Shown: piece after piece, positions 1-5,075 of the stretch
How positions within the stretch are numbered: position 1 is the first letter of the stretch
How the letters are laid out: the number at the start of each line of letters is the position of its first letter
Assembly (NCBI GenBank): GCA_937902525.1
Contig: CALEKV010000107.1
Location: 1 to 5,075, forward strand
Source of the DNA: an uncultured Candidatus Saccharibacteria bacterium
GTDB taxonomy: Bacteria; Patescibacteriota; Saccharimonadia; Saccharimonadales; Saccharimonadaceae
DNA: 5,075 bases
Direction: 5' to 3'
Program-made: the position numbers and the translations under genes
Notes under the pieces: generated by a model
Database searches by the model: none
What the model saw: the letters and a program-made list of their open reading frames with translations, nothing else
What the model was told of the DNA's origin: nothing

Positions 1-46
1 ACCACCGAGATCTACACTCTTTCCCTACACGACGCTCTTCCGATCT
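1..46 (+). other. Illumina P5/TruSeq universal adapter remnant (artefact)
   Basis: The first 46 bases match, as I know it, the 3' 46 bases of the 58-base Illumina P5/TruSeq universal adapter; only its first 12 bases are missing. Recognisable parts are ACACTCTTTCCCTACACGAC and the end GCTCTTCCGATCT. Native insert starts at about 47. Read on the minus strand, the adapter adds the familiar artefact peptide GRASCRERV to the end of leuS and supplies a false TAG stop at 12-14. This marks a contig end, so the gene broken here is an assembly artefact and not a biological truncation. Confidence 0.98.
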
Positions 47-467
47 TAAAAATCCACTGCGTCCATTTGTAGTAATTTGGGTCGGTTGTGTTGATTTCGC
101 GGGACCAATCAATACTAGCACCCACGCGCGTCAGTTGGTTTTTAAAATTGGCAATATTGGTAGCTGTGGTTTCCTGCGGAGTTTTGCCGGTTTTAATGGC
201 GTAATTTTCGGCGGGTAAGCCAAAACTATCCCAACCCATTGGGTACATCACGTTATAACCCAGCGCCCGCCTAAACCGTGCTACGGCATCAACAATGCTA
301 TGTTCGAAAAAGTGCCCAGTGTGCATACCAGCGCCGCTTGGGTACGGGAACATGCCGCTCACATAATACTTCTGCTTGCTGTCGAAATCTTTAGCGGCAT
401 AACGGCTATCGGCCGCCCATTTTTGCTGCCACTTTGGTTCAATCTGGCTTGGATCGTAACGTTTCAT
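47..467 (-). CDS. leuS: Leucyl-tRNA synthetase, N-terminal fragment (class I aaRS)
   Basis: LeuRS attaches leucine to tRNA-Leu in the cytoplasm, using ATP. Only about 140 native residues are present, against roughly 800-880 in the family. They cover the start of the Rossmann catalytic domain: MFPYPSG at 39-45, the HIGH motif as HTGH at 49-52, GWDSFGLPAE at 78-87, and the conserved DWSREINTTDP followed by YYKWTQWIF at 120-140. The editing domain, KMSKS motif and anticodon-binding domain lie beyond the contig end. The apparent C-terminus after F140 is adapter translation. The ATG at 467-465 is chosen because MKRYDPSQIEPKWQQKW aligns with the usual LeuRS N-terminus. The gene lies 32 bases after the preceding gene. 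It has no Shine-Dalgarno sequence but does have an extended -10 box 7 bases before the ATG, so it is probably leaderless. Residues FFEHS after HTGH differ from the common PxGY or VRNYT and resemble CPR sequences (from memory). Confidence 0.96.
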
Positions 468-503
468 CCGTTACATTATAACAAACCGCCCCCAGCGCGT
501 TAA
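468..503 (-). promoter_or_regulatory. Extended -10 promoter of leuS, predicted leaderless start
   Basis: On the minus strand there is a perfect TATAAT at 480-475, preceded by TG at 483-482 to give TGTTATAAT, an extended -10. A partial -35, TTAACG (4 of 6 matches to TTGACA), lies at 503-498 with a 17-base spacer and overlaps the TAA stop of the upstream gene. Only GTAACGG separates the -10 from the leuS ATG, which puts the predicted transcript start at about 468-467, on or next to the start codon. leuS can therefore be transcribed apart from the murF unit. The promoter call rests on consensus matching only. Confidence 0.72.
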
Positions 504-2086
504 GTAGTTGCGCCCGCACAAAAAGCCGTCACTGTGCCGCTCTTACCATTACCGAAACCAAAGGCCTTAACCTTGCCAGTTGCCGAATCAAAGTATGCCA
601 CCTGTCCGCCGCCTGAGTTACATAACTTATAACCAATATTTTTCGCTTGTACCGGAAATGAGTCAGTCACCTTAACGTCAAGACTACTATAGTCACTCAG
701 GGCACTTTCAGAATTCTTATTGAAATCATCAACCAACCGTGGGTAATTAGCTTCAATAGCGTTATAGGCCTCGGCTTTTTTAACCATCTCCCTAGCCACC
801 AGTTCATCGCCCAATGTCTGCTCTCTAGCCGCAAGGCCCTGAGTAAATGGCGTCATTGCATCCTCGACGCGACCCATAAACTCTTCAATACTAATAGTGT
901 CGGTTGGTATATCCACCTTAATCGATGAATCATAAGTCAAATCAACGCTGCCATTATACGCAACCGCGTTAGCATTGCCGTCTGTATTGCCACTAAACTC
1001 CACCCTGCGCAACTCGTGCGTCCACTGATCAAACCATGCAGTGTAGGCCGTGTTATCGACTACCGCCATATCCACTGGTGTTTCTTGACCCAACGAAGAA
1101 TCACTTGAATCCGACGCTCCACAGGCTTTGATGTCCTTATACGGCTGAATACCTGCCGCCTCTTTTTCAAAACCTTTGCGCTTACCCGAATCTACACCCA
1201 GTTTATAGCCAAGGCGCCCATCTTTTGTACCCATATTATCCTTTACGACAATGAACGGATACTTTTTATATAAGTTCACAATCTCTTGATTGGCGTTACC
1301 GCTATGTTTTTTATAGGCGTCCATAACACACTGATAATTATCGGCTATTGTCTGGCTATTTTTCTTAACATCATCCAGCGTCACCTTAACCCATTGGTCT
1401 TGCAACTTGCCAATAGCATCCACAAAACCGTCTGGCGCCTGGCTCTCGCTACCATCAGCTTCTAATATAGTTTGGAGCGATTGTTTAAGATTATTAACCT
1501 GAAAATACAGCTCATTCTTACCGATAGAAACCACCGCCTTGCCAGCTAATGCAACCGACTGGCCTTTATACTCAAGACTAACCGTCGCGTCTACCATGCC
1601 GGCGTCGTTAGCAACCGATGCAGTCTTGAACTTTATATCTTTCATAACAATGTCCATGCCAGCTTGGCTATCAAAAGTCACCACAGTATCGGTTTGTGAA
1701 ATTTTAGCAGCTGTTATTTTGTTGAATGCGTCCATTAAGACCTTGTCGGGCTGTTGATACACGCCAAAATAATATGCGCTAGCACCGCCGCCAGTTAATA
1801 ACACAACGGCCAGGGCTATAACCGGTACCAACCATTTAGCTTTGGACTTTTTGGGTTCGTTGGGTGTTGGCGTATCTAACACAAAGGCCGGCAACGGAGC
1901 GCCTGGTGTATATTGTTGGTATGGCGCTTGCACTGGCTGTGGTGGCTGCGCACTAGGCTGCGTAGTTGGCACGCCATTAGGCCCAACCGGTTGCTCAAAC
2001 TGCGGTACGGTTGGCGCTTCGGCGTCTAGGCTATATAACCGCTCCTCTTCACTATCTGGCGCTTGATTGTTTTCTTGGTCTTGCAT
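500..2086 (-). CDS. Single-pass membrane protein, Q/P-rich tail, pilin-like C-terminal domain (function unknown)
   Basis: I do not recognise this 528-residue protein as a named family. Residues 1-78 form an acidic, then Pro/Gln-rich low-complexity tail. Basic residues (KKSKAK, 79-84) precede one hydrophobic helix at about 85-107, which predicts a cytoplasmic N-terminus and an extracellular C-terminus. There is no lipobox. Residues 114-250 alternate polar and hydrophobic like beta strands (NELYFQV, QWVKVTL), faintly recalling LolA/LppX-type folds; this is weak. Residues ~410-528 contain AREMVKKAEAYNAIEANYPR and then a Gly-rich segment with Cys489 and Cys523, resembling the globular part of type IV pilin-like proteins with a C-terminal disulfide loop. 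Cys253 and Cys323 could form another pair. The start at 2086 is supported by AGAGGGA with suitable spacing. It lies 37 bases after murF and 32 before leuS, probably co-transcribed with murF. A role at the cell surface is inference. Confidence 0.9.
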   Translation of the reverse strand: MQDQENNQAPDSEEERLYSLDAEAPTVPQFEQPVGPNGVPTTQPSAQPPQPVQAPYQQYTPGAPLPAFVLDTPTPNEPKKSKAKWLVPVIALAVVLLTGGGASAYYFGVYQQPDKVLMDAFNKITAAKISQTDTVVTFDSQAGMDIVMKDIKFKTASVANDAGMVDATVSLEYKGQSVALAGKAVVSIGKNELYFQVNNLKQSLQTILEADGSESQAPDGFVDAIGKLQDQWVKVTLDDVKKNSQTIADNYQCVMDAYKKHSGNANQEIVNLYKKYPFIVVKDNMGTKDGRLGYKLGVDSGKRKGFEKEAAGIQPYKDIKACGASDSSDSSLGQETPVDMAVVDNTAYTAWFDQWTHELRRVEFSGNTDGNANAVAYNGSVDLTYDSSIKVDIPTDTISIEEFMGRVEDAMTPFTQGLAAREQTLGDELVAREMVKKAEAYNAIEANYPRLVDDFNKNSESALSDYSSLDVKVTDSFPVQAKNIGYKLCNSGGGQVAYFDSATGKVKAFGFGNGKSGTVTAFCAGATT

Positions 2087-2093
2087 ATGCCTA

Positions 2094-2100
2094 TCCCTCT
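2094..2100 (-). promoter_or_regulatory. Shine-Dalgarno site of the 528-residue membrane protein
   Basis: AGAGGGA on the minus strand ends 7 bases before the ATG at 2086. It supports that start codon. This is the only convincing Shine-Dalgarno sequence in the window, and it belongs to the one gene that is internal to a transcription unit; the other three starts lack one. Confidence 0.65.
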
Positions 2101-2123
2101 GCTAATAGTTCATTTTTATCATA

Positions 2124-3413
2124 TTATTTTTGCAAATTATCAAAATACCGCTGTTTGCGCTCTAACCACTCAGGACTCTGGCGCACTAACTTAACGTCTT
2201 CCGACATCAAGCATAAATCTTTAACAGCTTCTTCCAGGTAGATATCATTCTGCGAACCTTTTATTAATATCGCCGCGCCGTTTTCGGTCACCGAACGGAC
2301 AAATTCCGCCGCCGAAATTGCATCAGGTGCAGACTGTACCTGGCAACCGTTGGCCCGGGCGGCTGGTGCCAGGAATTTTTCCGATTCTGGCCCTACAGTC
2401 ACTACCCACGCTAATTTATCGCCCCTGCAATTTGCGCCTAACGCCTGGTGTTCAGCTTGGCTCGATGCGCCAAGTTCGCGCATGTCGCCAAACACTGCAA
2501 TCCGTTGCGGAGCCGACCCGAACACATCATATAACGTGCGGAGTGCACCCAACGCCGCCGCTGGGCTTGAATTATAGCTATCGTCAATAATCCATGTGTC
2601 ATTAATGCCACGCAATAAGTTCATGCGCCCTGGCGCCGGCCTGATTTTATCAACCCCGCTGGCAATGCGCTGCGGCAACGTAGCTAGTGCCCCGGCCACG
2701 CTAATAGCTGCGGCTACCGGGCGCAGGCTGTGTTCGCCCAAAACATGCGCATTTACCGCAAACGGTTGCGGGAACGTCGGGCCGTACGCCGTGCAGGCAT
2801 AGCCGTGCTCCAAATCAAAACTATTAATCGCCATCCGGTATTCAGCCATTTCACTCACACCATACGTTGAAAAGTTTGGGCTGGTTTCAAAATCGGCGTA
2901 TTGACCGCTAACATCGTCGCTATTAATCAAGGTGTACTTTGAAAAACTACTGACACTAAGTTCTTCTTGCGCCACTGCGTCCATGGTTTTAAAAAACTCC
3001 ATGTGTTCTGGCGTGACAGCGGTTACCACTGCTAAATCCGGCCGTAAATATCGACCAAACGAAGCGATATCGCCAGGGTGATCAGTGCCCAATTCTTGCA
3101 CAATAACGTCCACATCCATGGGGCCTTTTATTCGTAACTTAGCCGCTTTAAACACTGTTCGCCACGCCCGCACACTACGAACTTTAGTCGGGTATTCTAT
3201 ACCTAATATACCCAGCGGAGCCGACAGTTCGGTATTATGATTATTTTCGTCCATGCGCACACGATATTGTTCATTCAACACCGTGCCAATCGCCAACTTA
3301 GTGCTAGTTTTACCCACGCTGCCGGTGATAACCACCAGCTTAACCTGTGAATGTTCTTTGAAGTAACGTTGCACATAACGCTCGAGCCGCTTTTGGATGT
3401 ATTTTTTCCACAT
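2124..3413 (-). CDS. murF: MurF-type Mur ligase without the N-terminal UDP-binding domain
   Basis: MurF adds D-Ala-D-Ala to UDP-MurNAc-tripeptide with ATP, the last cytoplasmic step in making the peptidoglycan precursor peptide. In these 429 residues I see the P-loop GSVGKTS (31-37), NNHNTE (57-62, like GNLNNEIG of E. coli MurF), ELGTDHPGDIA (107-117), the conserved His of TPEHME (H137), APGRM (260-264), IDDSYNSSP (276-284), GDMRELG (309-315) and KGSQN (385-389). In E. coli MurF the P-loop lies about 75 residues further in, so the N-terminal UDP-binding domain is replaced by a basic ~25-residue helix. The reading frame stays open upstream but has no start codon and would run antisense through the ATPase gene, so the short form is probably real. 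The usual carbamylated lysine position appears to be Glu151. Another Mur-ligase-family activity cannot be excluded; MurF fits best from the SYN and GDMxELG motifs. It heads the unit and looks leaderless. Confidence 0.85.
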   Translation of the reverse strand: MWKKYIQKRLERYVQRYFKEHSQVKLVVITGSVGKTSTKLAIGTVLNEQYRVRMDENNHNTELSAPLGILGIEYPTKVRSVRAWRTVFKAAKLRIKGPMDVDVIVQELGTDHPGDIASFGRYLRPDLAVVTAVTPEHMEFFKTMDAVAQEELSVSSFSKYTLINSDDVSGQYADFETSPNFSTYGVSEMAEYRMAINSFDLEHGYACTAYGPTFPQPFAVNAHVLGEHSLRPVAAAISVAGALATLPQRIASGVDKIRPAPGRMNLLRGINDTWIIDDSYNSSPAAALGALRTLYDVFGSAPQRIAVFGDMRELGASSQAEHQALGANCRGDKLAWVVTVGPESEKFLAPAARANGCQVQSAPDAISAAEFVRSVTENGAAILIKGSQNDIYLEEAVKDLCLMSEDVKLVRQSPEWLERKQRYFDNLQK

Positions 3414-3443
3414 ACCACCATTGTACCCGTTATAATAAATATA
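3407..3443 (+). promoter_or_regulatory. P1B-ATPase promoter, predicted leaderless
   Basis: A perfect TATAAT at 3431-3436 is followed by seven A/T bases and then the ATG at 3444. This puts the expected transcript start at about 3443-3444. TCCACA at 3407-3412 (4 of 6 matches to TTGACA, 18-base spacer) is the best -35 and overlaps the murF start codon on the other strand. No Shine-Dalgarno sequence precedes the ATG. A second TATAAT at 3440-3445 spans the ATG and could serve the in-frame ATG at 3456. Confidence 0.58.
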
Positions 3444-3448
3444 ATGAA
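3414..3448 (-). promoter_or_regulatory. murF promoter, predicted leaderless
   Basis: On the minus strand TACAAT (5 of 6 matches to TATAAT) lies at 3425-3420, with only GGTGGT before the murF ATG, so transcription should start on or beside the start codon. The -35 at 17-base spacing is TTCATT (3448-3443), a poor match at 3 of 6 that overlaps the ATG of the divergent ATPase gene. The GGTGG next to the ATG is too close to act as a Shine-Dalgarno sequence. The prediction is from consensus and geometry only. Confidence 0.5.
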
Positions 3449-5075
3449 TACGCTTATGACATTTTTTAGACGATATGCGCTTTTTGCGTGTACAATTACG
3501 TGCGGCTTAGTGGCTCTTTTAATTTTTGCGATTGGTTATACGGATGTAGCTTTTTGGATAATTCGCCTTTACACCCTGGTTGTTGCTTTTAAAGTTTTTA
3601 TTGGCATGGTGCAGGATATTATACAGGGCAAACTTGGGGTAGATATATTAGCCGTAGCCGCCATTATTGCCACTAATGCCGTAGGCGAGCTATGGGCGGC
3701 ACTTTTAATTGTTTTGATGCTCACCGGCGGCGAAGCCTTGGAAAATTACGCCAGTAAACGCGCCCAAAGCGAGCTGACGGCACTGATGGACCGCGTTCCT
3801 AAATTAGCACACCGTCAAGTCAATGGAAAAATGGTGGATACTCCAGTCGAACAAATCGCCATTGGCGATATAGTCACTATCTTGCCAGCCGAAGTTATTC
3901 CGGCAGACGGTACATTGCTAGACGAACTGGCTTTAATTGACGAGTCGTCGCTGACTGGCGAAAGCGAGCCCGTAGAAAAACGTACCGGCGAAGAAATTAG
4001 CAGCGGCACAGTCAACGGCAACACTCCTATAGACATCACCGTCATTCACGCCAGCAAAGATAGCCAATACGCGCAGATAGTTGAACTCGTCAAAGCCGCC
4101 AGCGACAGCCGCGCGCCGTTTGTCCGCTTAGCCGATAGATACGCCGTACCATTCAGCATTATTAGCTTTGGCATTGCCGGCGCCGCTTGGTGGTTCAGCG
4201 GCCAAGCCATTCGTTTTGCAGAAGTTTTGGTTGTCGCCACGCCATGCCCGTTGCTGCTAGGAGCGCCTATTGCCATGATTAGCGGCATGAGCCGCGCTGC
4301 TAAACACGGTATCATTATTAAAAGCGGCGCCGTATTGGAACAACTAGCGCGTATAAAAAGTGCAGCCTTTGATAAAACTGGCACGCTCACAAAAAACCAA
4401 CTTCAAGTCACGGGGATTGAAGCCGCCCAAGGAGTCAACCAAGATGATGTCCTGCAAATTGCCGCCAGTGTAGAAACCCTAAGCACACACATGACAGCCG
4501 CCGCCATTACCAGCGCCGCACAGCAAAAATCCATCACCCTACTGCCAGTTGATTCGCCTAAAGAAATCGCCGGCAAGGGTATTTCAGCTAGCATTAACGG
4601 CCAACAGGTTTTAGCTGGGCGCCGCGATTTACTAATCGAACACGGCATTAGCGGGGCGGACATTCCCCATGTAACCCATACCGCCACCCTACTGGCGGTA
4701 AACGGCGCATATTATGGCGCAATTATTTTTGCAGACACCGTACGCCCGGAAAGCCAACCAACCTTACAAAAGCTAAAAACTCTGGGTGTGAATAATCTTG
4801 TTATGGTCACTGGTGACAACCGCGGCACGGCGCAAAAAGTGGCTGACTCCGTTGGCATTACAACAGTCCACGCCGAATGCCTGCCCAAGGATAAAGTCGA
4901 CATTGTTGCCAACCTGCAGCCAAAACCAACCATGATGGTGGGCGACGGCATTAACGATGCACCGGTACTAGCGGCGAGCGATGTGGGCATTGCCATGGGC
5001 GCTAAAGGCGCAACAGCCGCCAGTGAATCCGCCGATGTAGTAATTATGTTAGACGACATCAGTAAATCCGCCCAA
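3444..5075 (+). CDS. P1B-type heavy-metal ATPase with TPC motif, C-terminus cut off
   Basis: A membrane pump that uses ATP, through a phospho-aspartate intermediate, to move a metal ion. The 544 visible codons show four hydrophobic stretches before the actuator domain (about 11-32, 35-58, 65-80, 83-96), then TGES (171-174), a helix pair at about 234-285 carrying the metal-site motif TPC (266-268), the phosphorylation site DKTGT (D310), N-domain GKG (377-379), TGDN (456-459) and the hinge GDGINDAP (500-507). There is no N-terminal CxxC metal-binding domain. TPC in place of CPC marks a less-studied subgroup; P1B-5 (Nia-type, Ni/Fe) shares TPC, but the missing final helices and any C-terminal domain leave the metal open. 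The N-domain HP dipeptide reads HM (349-350). Family length suggests about 70-100 more residues past the edge. ATG at 3444 is chosen over the in-frame ATG at 3456 because a perfect -10 lies 7 bases upstream. Divergent from murF. Confidence 0.95.
   Translation, partial: MNTLMTFFRRYALFACTITCGLVALLIFAIGYTDVAFWIIRLYTLVVAFKVFIGMVQDIIQGKLGVDILAVAAIIATNAVGELWAALLIVLMLTGGEALENYASKRAQSELTALMDRVPKLAHRQVNGKMVDTPVEQIAIGDIVTILPAEVIPADGTLLDELALIDESSLTGESEPVEKRTGEEISSGTVNGNTPIDITVIHASKDSQYAQIVELVKAASDSRAPFVRLADRYAVPFSIISFGIAGAAWWFSGQAIRFAEVLVVATPCPLLLGAPIAMISGMSRAAKHGIIIKSGAVLEQLARIKSAAFDKTGTLTKNQLQVTGIEAAQGVNQDDVLQIAASVETLSTHMTAAAITSAAQQKSITLLPVDSPKEIAGKGISASINGQQVLAGRRDLLIEHGISGADIPHVTHTATLLAVNGAYYGAIIFADTVRPESQPTLQKLKTLGVNNLVMVTGDNRGTAQKVADSVGITTVHAECLPKDKVDIVANLQPKPTMMVGDGINDAPVLAASDVGIAMGAKGATAASESADVVIMLDDISKSAQ

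Noticed and set aside
12..46. Apparent C-terminus of LeuRS ending at a TAG at 12-14
   Set aside because: The codons come from the sequencing adapter; family length and the GRASCRERV artefact peptide show the gene is simply cut off.
468..499. Rho-independent terminator between the membrane protein and leuS
   Set aside because: The 32-base gap has a G-rich stretch but no stem-loop followed by a U tract; I found none in the other gaps either.
1834..2086. Collagen-like or tandem-repeat array in the Q/P-rich tail
   Set aside because: The Pro and Gln are irregularly spaced, with no constant period in protein or DNA; it is low complexity, not a repeat.
2118..2123. TATGAT on the minus strand as a promoter for the 528-residue protein
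   Set aside because: It is a 5 of 6 match to a -10 box but overlaps the murF stop region, has no acceptable -35 at 16-18 bases and no TG extension. Read-through from murF explains expression.
3415..3419. GGTGG before the murF ATG as a ribosome binding site
   Set aside because: Only one base separates it from the ATG, too close for Shine-Dalgarno pairing. The TACAAT just upstream fits a leaderless start better.
3815..5059. Several open frames on the minus strand (3815-4045, 4046-4390, 4403-4687, 4712-5059)
   Set aside because: They are antisense to the ATPase, whose motifs fill the plus-strand frame without a break. Their Ser/Ala/Thr-rich low-complexity translations are typical shadows.
47..5075. 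Alternative genetic code with TGA recoded, as in some CPR groups
   Set aside because: All four frames read through without in-frame TGA, Trp is encoded by TGG, and both visible stops are TAA.
47..5075. Mobile element, CRISPR array, tRNA or defence system
   Set aside because: I saw no transposase, inverted repeats with target duplications, spaced direct repeats or tRNA cloverleaf. The space is filled by four ordinary-looking genes.

Overview
This is a short, gene-dense bacterial fragment. It holds four protein genes, two of them cut by the window edges, and only about 100 bases between genes. The best guess for the organism is a Patescibacteria/CPR member, most likely Saccharibacteria (TM7). 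The reasons are the LeuRS N-terminus (FFEHS after the HIGH motif, PAENYAIKTG), a Mur ligase that starts almost at its P-loop, and a lineage-specific one-pass membrane protein with a Q/P-rich tail. Both stop codons seen are TAA. No frame needs a recoded TGA, so the standard code fits and the TGA-recoding CPR groups are unlikely. The assignment comes from remembered family features, not a search.

Layout. Positions 1-46 are not biological: they are the 3' 46 bases of the Illumina P5/TruSeq universal adapter, left on a contig end. Three genes then lie on the minus strand. In transcription order they are a MurF-type Mur ligase (3413-2124), a 528-residue membrane-anchored protein with a pilin-like C-terminal domain (2086-500), and the first ~140 codons of leucyl-tRNA synthetase (467-47, cut by the contig end). 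Gaps of 37 and 32 bases suggest one transcription unit, but leuS also has a strong promoter of its own. On the plus strand, divergent from murF, a P1B-type metal ATPase with a TPC motif (3444-5075) runs off the right edge.

How the genes relate. MurF finishes the peptidoglycan precursor peptide in the cytoplasm. The middle gene is probably displayed outside the membrane, with its role unknown. LeuRS supplies charged tRNA-Leu. The ATPase would move a transition metal across the membrane. No specific joint pathway can be read from this set.

Main observation. All three genes that head a transcription unit (leuS, murF, ATPase) have a -10 hexamer only 6-7 bases before the ATG and no usable Shine-Dalgarno sequence, so their mRNAs are probably leaderless. 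The internal gene does have a Shine-Dalgarno sequence. The murF and ATPase start codons are 30 bp apart, and both -10 boxes lie inside that gap, so the two promoters should exclude each other. I see no mobile element, CRISPR array, RNA gene or terminator, and no clear new multi-gene system.
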